Positions 43,151 to 53,900 are shown, counted from the stretch's first letter. The stretch: DNA of 64,000 bases from Chloroflexota bacterium (GCA_020161935.1 JAIUNI010000003.1:186001-250000); one strand, 5' to 3'. Translations and numbers: made by a program. Notes: generated by a model not told the origin, from the sequence alone.

Positions 43151-44197
43151 TTATTGACACTGCGGGAGGCTGAAGAGGCCGGTGAACCAGCACTGGATGG
43201 CGAGGATGCCCCGCAAGTTGCGGTCAAATTCGGTTCCTCGGACGGTGGACAGTTCGACATCTGCCGCGAGGATGCCCTGCCCATCTGCCCAATTGGCTGC
43301 CGTGCCGCTGACGGTGTAGGCATCGAACGGTTCGCCGTAAGGATAACCGGAAGCCGCGCTGAGGACGGCGGCAAGCTGAAGCGAGTCGACGGTCTCATTA
43401 CACGTCCCCTCGAAGATGCCATCGGCGGAGGCGTGGTAGAACAGGGCGGCGGCTGGCTTGTTGGTCTGCATAAAGACCGAGAGGGCGGCGGTTTCCGGCT
43501 CGGAGAAAGGACGCTCGCCGGGGTCAACCGTGCGCTGCTGCCAGTAGGCGGTTTCTGACCAGTCGCAGCCCCAATTGCGGTTGAGGTCAACCTGATTGCC
43601 GTTGAAGCGCCCTTCAGCGGTGCGCCCACGCGCGAGGCCATCGGGATTCAGCACCGGAATGAGGATGATCGACATACCGGCTAGTACATCGTCCGGCGCG
43701 GATTCGAAATGCGCGATCAGTTCATTGATGAGCAGCACGGTATTCGACTCAAAACCCGCGTGGACACCACCGACCAGCAGCAGGATTTTATCGCCCGTAC
43801 CGAAGCGCCACGCCAGAATCTCACGCCCATCTGCTGACTGCCCGATGACGAAGGTGTTGGCGGCGGGTTGGCGCGTGAGGACCGGCGTACCCGTTAGTGT
43901 GACATCCGGCGGCAGGGTGACGGATAGGTTGGTCAGGGGTGGCGGGGCGAGCGTCGAGAGTAACAGCGCGGTCGGTAAGGCGGGTAAGGGAGTCGAAGTC
44001 GGCGCGGTGGTGGGAACGGCGGACGGAACCTGCGCGTCAATCAAACGCGGGGTGTTGGTGGGACGGAAGTTTGCCAGCGACACAGGTGTTTGCGTAGGTA
44101 ATGTGGCTGCGGTGGGTGGTACTGTCGTCTCTTGGCAACCTGAGAAGAAGATGAGTATGATTAGGGTACTAATAACGCGCGTGATTATCGGGTTCAT
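43151..44197 (-). CDS. M14-family zinc carboxypeptidase lipoprotein
   Basis: 348 residues. A lipobox FSGC near residue 20 gives a lipoprotein, followed by a Thr/Pro linker. The M14 domain shows the first zinc motif HAGFE (H-x-x-E) in GGVHAGFESN, the substrate Arg in NRNWG and the second zinc His in FYHASADG. A possible catalytic Glu lies in ADVELST. It should trim C-terminal residues from peptides or from peptidoglycan peptides outside the membrane. ATG 44197 is chosen over 44233 because it gives the lipoprotein signal directly. It is divergent from 44224. Confidence 0.85.
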   Translation of the reverse strand: MNPIITRVISTLIILIFFSGCQETTVPPTAATLPTQTPVSLANFRPTNTPRLIDAQVPSAVPTTAPTSTPLPALPTALLLSTLAPPPLTNLSVTLPPDVTLTGTPVLTRQPAANTFVIGQSADGREILAWRFGTGDKILLLVGGVHAGFESNTVLLINELIAHFESAPDDVLAGMSIILIPVLNPDGLARGRTAEGRFNGNQVDLNRNWGCDWSETAYWQQRTVDPGERPFSEPETAALSVFMQTNKPAAALFYHASADGIFEGTCNETVDSLQLAAVLSAASGYPYGEPFDAYTVSGTAANWADGQGILAADVELSTVRGTEFDRNLRGILAIQCWFTGLFSLPQCQ

Positions 44198-44223
44198 ATT
44201 ATTGAGGTAAGCGGAGGGGCATG

Positions 44224-45312
44224 ATGTTTCCAAAAAAGTTTGCTACCCTGCTGTTCATACTAAGCCTAGTCTCGCTGGTGGCTTGCCAACCGCAAGAGGA
44301 AGTGGCGGAACTGCCGACGCTGGCGGTGCTGCCGACCCTCACGCCGAGCGATACACCGACGATGACCCCCAGCGCCACCAACACGCCGACGGCAACACCC
44401 ACCCCGACGGCAACGGCGACGGCGACTTTTACACCCAGCAACACGCCGACGAATACGCTGACACCGACAATCACGCTGACACCGACTTTCACCTTAACAC
44501 TGACGAGTACAATAACGAATACACCGGTATCCACCAATACGCCGCTGCCACCGACAATCACGAATACGCCGATTTTTACCAATACGCCAATCGCGCCGCA
44601 AATTCTATCATTCAACGCGACGGCGACCAATGTTACCGCGAACAGTTCGGTTACGCTGGTGTGGAGTACAGACGCGGAGTCAGCACGGATTGACCAGATG
44701 AACGCGCAGGGGCAGGTATCGCAAACGTTTAATGTGATTCCGACCGGTTCGCTTCCAGTTACGGTGCCGGGGAATCTGGGGACGTTGGTGGTGTACCGGT
44801 TGACGGTGTTCCGGGGTGCGGCACAGGATACGCGCTCGGTGGCGATCACCGTGCAGTGCGCGACGGCGTGGTTCTTTGGCAATCAATATGCACCGCCGAA
44901 CTCCGGCTGCCCAACGGGGCCGCAGTCCTCAGGGGCGGGGGCGTTCCAAGCGTTCGAGCGCGGGTTCATGATTTACATCAACGACTCGAACCGTAACACC
45001 ATTTACGGCGCACAGAACCAAGACGCACGGTTCATCACCTATGGCAACGGTTGGGACGGCACCACGACCTATAGCTGCTTCGGTACGCCGACCAACGGTT
45101 TGCAGGCACCGCAGGAAATGTTCGCGTGGGCGTACTGCAACACCAACGCCCCGATAGGCGGATGGAGCGGCTCGGTGGGTTTCGCCACGACAGCGATTGA
45201 CAAGACTAACCGCACCATCCAGTTCGAAGACACCGGCGCGGTGTATATCGACTCGCCGTTGGGTGTGTTCCGGTTCAACAACAGCACAGGCACATGGTCG
45301 AAGATTAAATAA
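44224..45312 (+). CDS. Lipoprotein with long Thr/Pro stalk and C-terminal beta domain
   Basis: 362 residues. A signal peptide with lipobox LVAC (Cys near residue 20) is followed by a TPT/NTPT stalk (about 35-125), then an Ig-like region (SVTLVWSTDAESARIDQMN). The C-terminal 150-residue domain holds several Cys (TAWFFGNQYAPPNSGCP, TTYSCFG) and aromatic residues. It is probably displayed on the cell surface. GGAGG lies before ATG 44224. Function unknown. The P-loop gene that follows may share its transcript. Confidence 0.8.
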   Translation: MFPKKFATLLFILSLVSLVACQPQEEVAELPTLAVLPTLTPSDTPTMTPSATNTPTATPTPTATATATFTPSNTPTNTLTPTITLTPTFTLTLTSTITNTPVSTNTPLPPTITNTPIFTNTPIAPQILSFNATATNVTANSSVTLVWSTDAESARIDQMNAQGQVSQTFNVIPTGSLPVTVPGNLGTLVVYRLTVFRGAAQDTRSVAITVQCATAWFFGNQYAPPNSGCPTGPQSSGAGAFQAFERGFMIYINDSNRNTIYGAQNQDARFITYGNGWDGTTTYSCFGTPTNGLQAPQEMFAWAYCNTNAPIGGWSGSVGFATTAIDKTNRTIQFEDTGAVYIDSPLGVFRFNNSTGTWSKIK

Positions 45313-45331
45313 GCTAGGACACGACAACGTT

Positions 45332-45913
45332 ATGCCGATTGAGAAAACGCTCATTGTGATGGCTGGAATGCCCGGCAGCGGTAAGACCACGCTGGCGCGG
45401 TTGATCTCGAAACGTTTGGGCATTCCGGTTTTCGCGAAAGATCGTGTACAGCGGGTACTGCGCGACCATAACCTCGCTAAAGAGAATACCGGCGATGGTT
45501 ATTACATCATCCTCGATATGGCGGATGAGCTGTTGGGGTTGGGGTTAAGCTGCATTCTGGATGCGACCTTTCCACTCGACCATTTTCGCACGACCGCCAG
45601 CGAAATTGCCCAACGGCACAAAGCCAAGTTCTGCGCGGTGTACTGCTACTGCTCGGATGATGCAGTGTGGCGCGAACGGATGACCGACCGCGTGCATTAC
45701 GTTCCCGGTTGGAAGCCAGTCGGTTGGGACGATGTGACGCGGATGCGGGATTACTACCAACCGTGGAATGATAACGCGCTGGTGATGGACTCGATGCACA
45801 GCCCGGAAGAAAATTACCCGCGCTTGGTCAATCATATCGAGAAGGCAACCCGGCGGAAGTATGTTCCCCACCAGCCGACGGAAGATAAAGCGGACTGGCA
45901 GTGGCAGGGGTAG
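45332..45913 (+). CDS. P-loop ATP-binding kinase-like protein (AAA_33 type)
   Basis: 193 residues. Walker A is AGMPGSGKTTLA near residue 11. The segment GIPVFAKDRVQRVL has the place of a kinase substrate helix, and SCILDATFPLDHFR is a Walker B-like strand. It resembles the small kinases grouped with zeta toxin, gluconate kinase and chloramphenicol phosphotransferase. The substrate is unknown, and there is no antitoxin-like partner. Its start lies 19 bp after the lipoprotein stop. A terminator follows at 45920. Confidence 0.82.
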   Translation: MPIEKTLIVMAGMPGSGKTTLARLISKRLGIPVFAKDRVQRVLRDHNLAKENTGDGYYIILDMADELLGLGLSCILDATFPLDHFRTTASEIAQRHKAKFCAVYCYCSDDAVWRERMTDRVHYVPGWKPVGWDDVTRMRDYYQPWNDNALVMDSMHSPEENYPRLVNHIEKATRRKYVPHQPTEDKADWQWQG

Positions 45914-45919
45914 CAATAA

Positions 45920-45943
45920 AAAAGGCGCACACGCGCCTTTTCA
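45920..45943. terminator. Bidirectional intrinsic terminator
   Basis: AAAAGGCGC pairs with GCGCCTTTT around ACAC, between convergent genes. Confidence 0.88.
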
Positions 45944-45963
45944 TTTGTTCAGATACGGCTTGA

Positions 45964-47124
45964 TTAGACAGCAATCGCTTCCAACTTGGATTCGTATTTG
46001 GGCAGCTCAAACCAGAAGGTGCAGCCGCCGTTGTCGGGGCAGTCCAAACCAACGCTGCCGTTATGCAAACCCACCAGTTCTTTGACAATCGACAAGCCGA
46101 GGCCGCTGCTGCTTTCACCATTGGTCGGGCGAGGGCTGAGTTTGGCGAACGGCTCGAACAAGCTGCTCTGTTCCTCGGCGGGAATGCCGGGGCCTTCGTC
46201 GATCACCTTTAACCGGACATCACGACCCATGACTTCCGACGAAATGGTCACGAAGCAGTCGTTGGGGCTGAACTTGATGGCGTTGCTGACCAGATTACTC
46301 ATCACCTGCATGATACGGTTGGGGTCGGCGAGGACTTCGCCTTCGGTTTCGCCCATGAGCAGGGTGATGTTCTTGACGTTGGCGGTTTCGCTATAGCGGG
46401 TGACGACTTCCCAGATCAGGTCTTCCATCATCACGGGTTCGAGGTTGAGCTGTGCTTTGCCCTTTTCCAGCGCGGCGGTATCCAGAAAATGCGTAATCAG
46501 GTCATTCATGGTGTTGACTGCCATTTCTATCGTTTCTAAGGCATCTTTCGTTGCCGGTTTATCATCCAATTCGGTTTGCAAATAGTAGTGCGCCAGACGC
46601 ACATTGTTGACCGGATTTTTGAGGTCATGCGTCACGATTTGTAAGAAGCGATCCTTCTTCTCGTAGGCCGATTTGAGATGCGCGATCATCTGCTGCTGTT
46701 CATCGGCGCGTTTTTTGGCGGTGATGAGGTGGCGAACGCGGGCTTTAAATACCTCGGCAGTGATAGGCAGCACAATAAAATCATCCGCGCCAAGGTCTAA
46801 GGCGGCGGCGTGGTTGCCCGCTTGCTGGGCAGAAACGATCATTATGACTGGTATGGTGGTCAACTGGGCGTTGGATCGCAGGGCTTTCAGGGTTTCGAGC
46901 GTTCCGTCAATAATCATCAGGTCGAAGTCAGCGGGATTCGCCAATTTGAGCGCTTCATCTAACGTGCTGTTCCCCGCCACTGCATATTCCGGCATCAGCA
47001 TATGGCGAACAGGCAACCCGGATTCGGCATCTTTAAAGACGACGAGTAAGCGGGAACGTTCGGGTGAGAGTGCAGGTCGCAAATGGCTCATTGGAAATGT
47101 GCTGTACTTTATGCGTACGCACAT
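45964..47124 (-). CDS. Hybrid histidine kinase with degenerate receiver
   Basis: 386 residues from ATG 47124. The layout matches the protein at 8855-9976: receiver (about 20-135), coiled coil, HisKA with His166 in VTHDLKNPV, HATPase with DEGPGIP and GLGLSIV. The receiver keeps the acceptor Asp73 in MIIDG, but the acidic pair is replaced (VVFKD) and the switch Lys of T-K-P is Leu (IVLPIT). Phosphorylation of the receiver is therefore doubtful. AAGGAGG sits only one base before this ATG; ATG 47091 is a possible start. Confidence 0.85.
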   Translation of the reverse strand: MCVRIKYSTFPMSHLRPALSPERSRLLVVFKDAESGLPVRHMLMPEYAVAGNSTLDEALKLANPADFDLMIIDGTLETLKALRSNAQLTTIPVIMIVSAQQAGNHAAALDLGADDFIVLPITAEVFKARVRHLITAKKRADEQQQMIAHLKSAYEKKDRFLQIVTHDLKNPVNNVRLAHYYLQTELDDKPATKDALETIEMAVNTMNDLITHFLDTAALEKGKAQLNLEPVMMEDLIWEVVTRYSETANVKNITLLMGETEGEVLADPNRIMQVMSNLVSNAIKFSPNDCFVTISSEVMGRDVRLKVIDEGPGIPAEEQSSLFEPFAKLSPRPTNGESSSGLGLSIVKELVGLHNGSVGLDCPDNGGCTFWFELPKYESKLEAIAV

Positions 47125-47359
47125 GCCTCCTTCTTCCTTGACGATCAACAGTACTAATTAAGAATGATTTGATCGTTGTTATAAATCAAATAATAGCACA
47201 AATATCAACTGTATCGCAATTAATTTATCTATTCTGTCTGAATTTTAGGTAAATAACAACAGGACTAAGCGGCTAGCCAACGTAAAGAAATCAAATGACG
47301 TTCCCTCAAACAGCCGTAAGAAAGAGCCTTAAGATGAAATATGCGAGAAGAATTAAGGT

Positions 47360-48256
47360 TTATATTTCCAGCAGGTTCGCTTTTATTTTCGCCTGTAATT
47401 CATTGTTCACCCCGGCGGCGCTGCGGAGGTAATTCTCGACGGAGCCATATTTGCGGTGGATGTGGTCGATGGCGGCTTTGAGGTAAACGGGGTTGGAAAT
47501 GAACAGGGGTTGAATATCTTCGGCGGTGACACCTGTCCACGCAATCGACTTGATGACGTGCCGCCCAAACTCGAGGAAGCTGTTGTAGTAGATATTGCTG
47601 AGGGAATAGTCGGCGAGGATGACATCCTCAGAGACACCCAACAGACTGAGGATGAGCATCACGGCGATGCCCGTGCGATCTTTACCGGCGGTGCAGTGAA
47701 TGATGGTCGGCAGGTTATCGGCGTTGGCGAGGCGGCGCAAAATGTCGCCGTAGAGATGGGCGTTGCCATCAACAATGACACGGGTGTACATATCGGGCAT
47801 CATGGCGGCGAATTGGCTGCGGTTGAAAAAGAGGGCGCTGATACGCTGGCGGCGGTTTTCGGCGGCGAGCAGCGGCAAATGCAGATATTCCGGCGCGGGG
47901 TCGGTGGGGAGTTTATCCGGCGCGTCGGTTTGTTCTTCCACGCTGCGGAGATCACAGACGAGTTTAATGCCAAGTTTGCCAAGCTGTTCTAGGCCAGCCG
48001 TGCTTAAGCCGCCGAGCGCACCGGAACGGTAGATGCGTCCGGTACGGACACGCTGACCATCAGCGGTTTTATAGCCACCGATGTCGCGGAAGTTGATCGC
48101 GCCATCGACGGTGAGGATGCGTTCGGGCAGGTCATCCGGCAGGCGGATGATGAGCGATTCGGGGTCGATGCGTTCGACTTTGTTGCGTTTGTTGATATAG
48201 CTGCTGATACCGACCAGCGCACCGACGGCACCCAAGACACCAATCCATCGCTTCAT
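47360..48256 (-). CDS. Tyrosine phosphatase-like protein (Y_phosphatase3)
   Basis: 298 residues. The N-terminal segment (residues 1-20, GVLGAVGALVGISSYI) is a possible single anchor. The phosphatase part has NFRDIGGY, GRIYRSGALGGLS and the P-loop HCTAGKDRTG (Cys188, Arg194), the C-x5-R signature of this family. It would dephosphorylate phosphotyrosine, phosphoserine or inositol phosphates. The first four bases overlap the stop of the flavoprotein gene (ATGA), so the two form an operon. Confidence 0.88.
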   Translation of the reverse strand: MKRWIGVLGAVGALVGISSYINKRNKVERIDPESLIIRLPDDLPERILTVDGAINFRDIGGYKTADGQRVRTGRIYRSGALGGLSTAGLEQLGKLGIKLVCDLRSVEEQTDAPDKLPTDPAPEYLHLPLLAAENRRQRISALFFNRSQFAAMMPDMYTRVIVDGNAHLYGDILRRLANADNLPTIIHCTAGKDRTGIAVMLILSLLGVSEDVILADYSLSNIYYNSFLEFGRHVIKSIAWTGVTAEDIQPLFISNPVYLKAAIDHIHRKYGSVENYLRSAAGVNNELQAKIKANLLEI

Positions 48257-49416
48257 AGACCTGCTCCAATGCGTTCTGCGGCTAACTTCACGCCGATAAA
48301 ATTGCGAGCGACCGGGCCGATTTCCAGTTCAGCGAGGGAACCGGAAACAAACAGACCTTCTGACCAGCACAGACGCTGATCGACAATCGGGAAGCCATCT
48401 TCAGCAACGGGCAAACCGTAAGCCTTGATGGCAGCGTCAAGCCATGCACCACCGGGGCGCGAGGTTTCGAAGCCCGTGGCGAGGATGATGCGATCTGTCG
48501 TTAACGTATCACCACTTTCAAGCGTCAAATACAGCTTGCCGTGCTGATAGCGAACGGCCTTCACTTCATCTATACGCTGGTCGAGGATGCCATGTTGCAC
48601 GGCGGCTTCGAGTTCGCGTACGACATCCGGTGGCATCGAGCCGCGATGACGGGCGGTGCGGATGAGATGACGGCGGCGGGCGTAATCCGCGTCTTGATAA
48701 AACCCGTCGAGGTGCTGGTGGGTGATCCAGCCCAAGTCCGAGTCAAACTGATGGATGCGCGGTGGATGGCGCATGAGTAAGGTTACGCTGCCCGATGATT
48801 CCAGCGCTAGGGCAGTGGCGGTTTGGGCGGCAGTGATGCCCCCGCCGACCACGAGCGTATGACCGGGGGATGTGGCGCGTGTGAAAGCGGGATCAAAGAG
48901 GTGGTGGATATTCGCACCTTCAGCCTGTGCTGTGCGCGCCCAATCCGGCCAATAGGGACGCTCGGTATTGCTAAAGGCGAGGATGACGTTTCGCGCCTCC
49001 AGCGTGCCGTTATTGGTGGCGACCTGCCAGCCTTCGGCGAGGCGGTGGAGACCTGTGGCGCGGCCTAACAGTCGCAGTTCATCCAGATGGTAACGTTCGA
49101 TCAAGGTTTGACTATGGGTGTTGAACAACTGGAGTGATGGACGACCATACGGCTCGATGAAATCCGCCAACGGCTGACCATCGTTGGTGCGGGTGAAGGT
49201 GATGAGTGAGAAGGGATCGTAGTGCAGGTTGTGGGCATGAGGCGACCGCAGATAGCTCATGCCGGTGTTGGCGGTGAAGTGCTGCCAGAGGGCTAGGGGT
49301 TGGGGATGCGGGTCGAGGACGCGCACTTGATCGGCTGGTATTCGCCTGCGACGGGTGAGATAAAGGGAGAGGTAGGTACCGTGTATTCCCCCACCGATAA
49401 TGAGCCAATCGAGCAT
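48253..49416 (-). CDS. FAD/NAD(P)-binding oxidoreductase (SidA/FMO-like)
   Basis: 387 residues. The N-terminal dinucleotide motif LIIGGGIHGTYLSLYL and a second motif VVGGGITAAQTATALAL near residue 180 bind FAD and NAD(P). The late segment ILATGFETSRPGG is the ATG-type motif of N-hydroxylating and FMO-like monooxygenases. It resembles FAD-NAD(P)-binding proteins near lysine N-hydroxylases, but no siderophore genes are present. It is first in an operon with the phosphatase. ATG 49416 is preferred to 49470. Confidence 0.82.
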   Translation of the reverse strand: MLDWLIIGGGIHGTYLSLYLTRRRRIPADQVRVLDPHPQPLALWQHFTANTGMSYLRSPHAHNLHYDPFSLITFTRTNDGQPLADFIEPYGRPSLQLFNTHSQTLIERYHLDELRLLGRATGLHRLAEGWQVATNNGTLEARNVILAFSNTERPYWPDWARTAQAEGANIHHLFDPAFTRATSPGHTLVVGGGITAAQTATALALESSGSVTLLMRHPPRIHQFDSDLGWITHQHLDGFYQDADYARRRHLIRTARHRGSMPPDVVRELEAAVQHGILDQRIDEVKAVRYQHGKLYLTLESGDTLTTDRIILATGFETSRPGGAWLDAAIKAYGLPVAEDGFPIVDQRLCWSEGLFVSGSLAELEIGPVARNFIGVKLAAERIGAGL

Positions 49417-49645
49417 AACCCCGCCTGTGAAGTCTTTTACAATCTGCCCTATGATAGCACACGTTTGCACTCAGAAAGGGTCAAGTAGCACGAAATCAGT
49501 TCTTAGGATAAAATAAACCGTTGATTAACAATATTTAAAACACATGCTGGAAGAGTAGCAATCGGCGTGAGTTCGATAGGTGTTTGATTGACGTGCCGCA
49601 GTCTCCTCCCAGATCGCTTGGGGGATTATCGAAGGCGAGGGAAGA

Positions 49646-49993
49646 ATGAGCTTCGACGAAGAAAACCTATCTGGCCCAGATGTGATTAAGGTTTCGGCAA
49701 AATCGCGCTCGACAGCAGTGGCGGGGGCAATCGCTGGTGTCATGCGCGAGCATCACTACGCCGAGGTGCAAGCCATCGGTGCGGGGGCAGTGAACCAAGC
49801 AGTGAAGGCATTGGCAATCGCGCGTGGGTATTTGGGACGCGATGAGATTGATATTGTGTTCACTCCTTATTTCACCGAAGTGATGATCGACGGTCAAGAG
49901 CGAACGGCAGTGCGCTTTTCGGTGGAGCAGCGCCCTCCGGGTACCGTGAGCCGTGCGCCACGCCAGACCAGCATCTCAGCGCGTGACGATTAG
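49646..49993 (+). CDS. spoVS: SpoVS-family protein
   Basis: 115 residues. The core VIKVSAKSRSTAVAGAIAGVMREHHYAEVQAIGAGAVNQAVKALAIARGYL is characteristic of stage V sporulation protein S, an Alba-like nucleic-acid-binding fold. It has a short N-terminal tail and a 25-residue polar C-terminal tail beyond the usual 86 residues. In non-sporulating bacteria its role is unclear, possibly in cell division or development. GGGAAGA lies before ATG 49646. The next gene starts three bases after the stop. Confidence 0.92.
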   Translation: MSFDEENLSGPDVIKVSAKSRSTAVAGAIAGVMREHHYAEVQAIGAGAVNQAVKALAIARGYLGRDEIDIVFTPYFTEVMIDGQERTAVRFSVEQRPPGTVSRAPRQTSISARDD

Positions 49994-49995
49994 CC

Positions 49996-50808
49996 GTGCT
50001 GAGAGCCGACCTACATCTTCATACGACAGCATCTGACGGTCAGCTTCGGCCTGCGGACGTTGTTCAACTTGCACGTAAAAACCATCTTAATACAATCGCT
50101 ATAACCGACCATGACACGACTGATGGGGTTGAAGAAGCCTGTCAGGTCGCCAATAACTCGCCGGTCGTCATCGCGGGGATTGAACTGAGCGCCGAGGAAA
50201 ATGATACCGACGTGCATATGCTGGGGTATTACGTCCAGCCGGAGAACGCCGGGTTCAAAGTGGCACTGAGCCAATTCCAGCATGATCGCCTGAACCGGGG
50301 CGAGGCGATGGTGGCGAAGTTGGCGGCACTCGGTAAGCCGGTTTCGTGGGCGCGGGTGCTGGAACTGGCAGACGGCGGTTCGGTCGGGCGACCGCATGTG
50401 GCGCGGGCGATGGTGGAAGCGCGGCACGTCGAATCGATCAATGAGGCGTTTGACCGCTACCTCCATCATGGTGGCCCTGCGTACGTTTCACGCAAGCGGA
50501 TGTCGCCGGAAGAAGCGATACAGCTTATCCATTTGGCGGGTGGGGTCGCGGTGATGGCGCATCCGGGGTTGGTGCCGGATTATCTCGTGATTTTGGAACG
50601 GTTGGCAGCGGCGGGTTTAGATGGCGTGGAGTTCAACCACCCGCGTAACCCGGCGACGGTGCGCGAGAACGTGCGGGCGATTGCGCTGCGGCATAACCTG
50701 ATTATGACGGGCGGCTCCGACTTCCACCGGCAGGGCGACCCGATGGGGGCATACACCGCGCCACCCGAATCGCTGCTGGCACTGCGGGAACGACAAGCCC
50801 TCTATTAG
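49996..50808 (+). CDS. PHP-domain metal-dependent phosphoesterase
   Basis: 270 residues. The PHP motifs DLHLHTTASDG, ITDHDTTDG, the metal-binding Glu in GIELSAEEND, GRPHVARAM and the late MTGGSDFHRQ are all present, matching the YciV/RNase AM/TrpH group that degrades short nucleotides or related phosphates. The start is GTG 49996 directly after the spoVS stop, so the two are co-transcribed and probably coupled. Substrate not shown. Confidence 0.92.
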   Translation: MLRADLHLHTTASDGQLRPADVVQLARKNHLNTIAITDHDTTDGVEEACQVANNSPVVIAGIELSAEENDTDVHMLGYYVQPENAGFKVALSQFQHDRLNRGEAMVAKLAALGKPVSWARVLELADGGSVGRPHVARAMVEARHVESINEAFDRYLHHGGPAYVSRKRMSPEEAIQLIHLAGGVAVMAHPGLVPDYLVILERLAAAGLDGVEFNHPRNPATVRENVRAIALRHNLIMTGGSDFHRQGDPMGAYTAPPESLLALRERQALY

Positions 50809-50990
50809 ACTGCTCAACTGCTCACATTCATTTGTGCCAAAGCAATCGTAAATAACCCTATCCCATACGTGTATCCTACGACTTTATAACGCGCCTCGTT
50901 TAATAACCCGGAATCATTTATAGTCATATAGGGATATGCAAGGTGTTGGCTGCATCATAATAAATATTTAACTAAAAAATAGGTCGCGTT

Positions 50991-53900
50991 ATGTCTGCTT
51001 CTCGCCGCACTCTATTCACCATTACACTGGTCGCATTTTTGATCGTAACAGGGGTTCATGCCCAAGAAGCACCTCCAGTTGAAGCGCCTACGATTACCCC
51101 GTTACCCACGGAAGTGCCAACCGAGGTCGCACCTCCGACTGATGTCCCCACGACGATTCCAACCGAAACGTTGACCTTAGCGCCGGAACCGAGTTTAACA
51201 CCCCTTCCGACTGACCTGCCGACGCAAACCCTAACGCCTGAGCCGTCGTTGACCGCTGTGCCGACTGTGTTACCCAGCGCAACACCGAGCGTTACGCCGA
51301 GTATTATGGCTGCTGCAACGAGTACAGCCAGCCTGACCCCCAGCTTAACACTCGTGAACGTACCGGATACCCAAAACCACGTCAGCGTACAGGCAGTCTG
51401 TACCCCTTCGGCCTCGCTGAGTGCCATCGCGCTTGTTTCCGGCTCGCAGTTTTCATCGGCCTACACCTCGTTATCCGCAGATGGAGCCTCTATCGTCTTT
51501 CAGAGTAATGACAGCAGTCTGGTTCTGAATGACACCAATAGTGCCACCGACATCTTTGTTTATAACCGCCAAACTTGTACGATCACGCGGGTTTCTGTCG
51601 CCGCAAATAGCACCCAAGCCAATGGTCATTCAACCCTTCCGAGTGTATCGGGCAATGGTCGTTACGTGGCCTTTATTTCGGAAGCAAGTAATTTAACAGG
51701 CGGCGACACCAATAACCGGCCTGACGTGTTCGTGAAAGACTTGCAAACCGGTGCCGTCACCCGTATTCAGACCAACCAATCAGCGGGCAGCGTCATCGTG
51801 GGGCGGCCTTCCCTATCGAGTGATGGTCGCTATGCTGTTTATCAACGGTACGAATCGACCTTGAGCAGTGGCAGCATGGTTGAATCGTATGATTTTCAGA
51901 CGAGTACGGCTCAAACGATTGGCGAAGGGAGTTCGCCGACCCTTTCGAGTAATGGGCTTTTTGTTACGTTTTTGTCGCTCAACGCGCTCGTCGCCAGCGA
52001 CACGAACGGTCAATGGGATGTCTATTTATTCAGCCGTGCTTCCAGCCAGCTTGAACGAATATCCATCTCGGCACTGGGCGCACAAAACAACAACGGCTCC
52101 CTTAACTTCGCTCCATCCATATCCGACAACAGCCGGTATGTCGTGTTTCAGTCAAGCGCGTCGAACCTCGTCAGCGGGGACACCAATAACGCCACTGACA
52201 TCTTTCTTCGCGACCGCCAAACGTCACAAACGACCCGCATATCGCTGAATTCGGATGAACAGGAAGCGAACGGCAGTTCGACCAATCCGCATGTTTCGGG
52301 TGATGGGCGTTATGTCACCTTCTCATCTGCGGCGAGTAATCTGGTGAGTGGGGATACCAATAATGCCGCCGATATTTTTGTGCGGGACGTACAGGTTGGC
52401 GTGACCTACCGCATTCCCGGCAGCGGGGTTGGTAACGGCAGCGCGGATTTCCCGGCGATTTCGAATGATGGTAACTATCTCGCTTTTCAATCGGGTGCTA
52501 GCGATCTCGTCAGCGGAGACACGAACAGCGCTCAAGATGTGTTCGTCGCCCAACGATTGTCATTCGCACCGCCGATTATCCCGCCAACGATGCCGGGTGG
52601 GTGTGAAGATCACTGCGGCACACCGGTCACCCCGACCCCATCGTATACTTCAACGCGAACACTTGTTCCCAGCGCGACACTTTCGCCAACGGTTGCCGGA
52701 ACGCAAACGCTTCTGCCGAGTTCTACACCAAGCCCGTTCGTCGCTCATTCACCACGCATCTTTTCACCCGCGCAAGGGGTTGGCATAACGGCTTCTGCCA
52801 GTGGTGGGGTTACGCCGTATACCTTTAGCCTTGTCAGCACGCCGACGTATGGAACGCTGAGTGGAACATTACCCAACGTTACTTATGTTCCCAGCAGCGG
52901 TTATGTGGGCATCGATCAGTTTGTGTACAAGGTGACTGACCAAGCTGGCAAAACGGCAAACGGAACCGTTACCCTTTCAACCTATCCGGTTCTCACGGCG
53001 ACCGACAGAACCGTGAATACGCCGTTTGAAACCGCATCGACGATTACGCTGGCGGCGGTTGGCGGAGCGCAGCCGTATACGTTCGAGATTGTCGCGAACC
53101 CGACGGCTGGCACGTTGAGCGGAACCCTCCCCAACCTGATTTACACCCCAACAGCAGGCTACAGCGGCAGCGACAGCTTTACCTTCAAAGTAACCGATAC
53201 CTACGGGTTTAGTGATACGGGTGTCGTATCGATCATTATTGCGCCGAAATTGGTGTTCGCTAACCAAACGGTGGCGGCGGCTTATGAACGTTCCCTCGCG
53301 ATTCAACTATCACCAACAGGGGGCATTGCGCCGTATACCTATACCGTAGGCAGCCCTTCCCACGGGACGGTAACTGGCACCGCGCCGGCGCTCGTTTATA
53401 CGCCGCCGAATGGCTATAGTGGCTACGACGCATTCAATGTCACTGTCACGGATGCAATCGGTAAAAGTGTTACCGCGACGATTAGTATTACGATCCCGAC
53501 ACCTTTTATGGTGGCTGCTGGAAATACCGCCGCGCTTATTAACGCGATTGTCGCCGCCAATATAAGTCAACTGCCCGACACCATCATTTTGGGTGGTGGA
53601 ACCTATACCCTTACGACCCGTTATAACAGCGATGTAGAAAGTCCCGATGGTTTACCTGTCCTGAGTGGTGTTCTGTACATTCGTGGGAACAGCTCGGTCA
53701 TCACGCGCAGCACTGCCCCGAATACACCGTTATTCCGTATTCTTTCGACCGATGGTGATATTTCAATCGAAAATTTGACCCTCTCCGGTGGTAACGCGAA
53801 TACCAAAACGGGCGGGGGTTCGACTTACTCAACCTACGGTGGCGGTATCCATAATGACGGCAAGCTGAACCTTAACAACGTCACGATTACGAATAACAGC

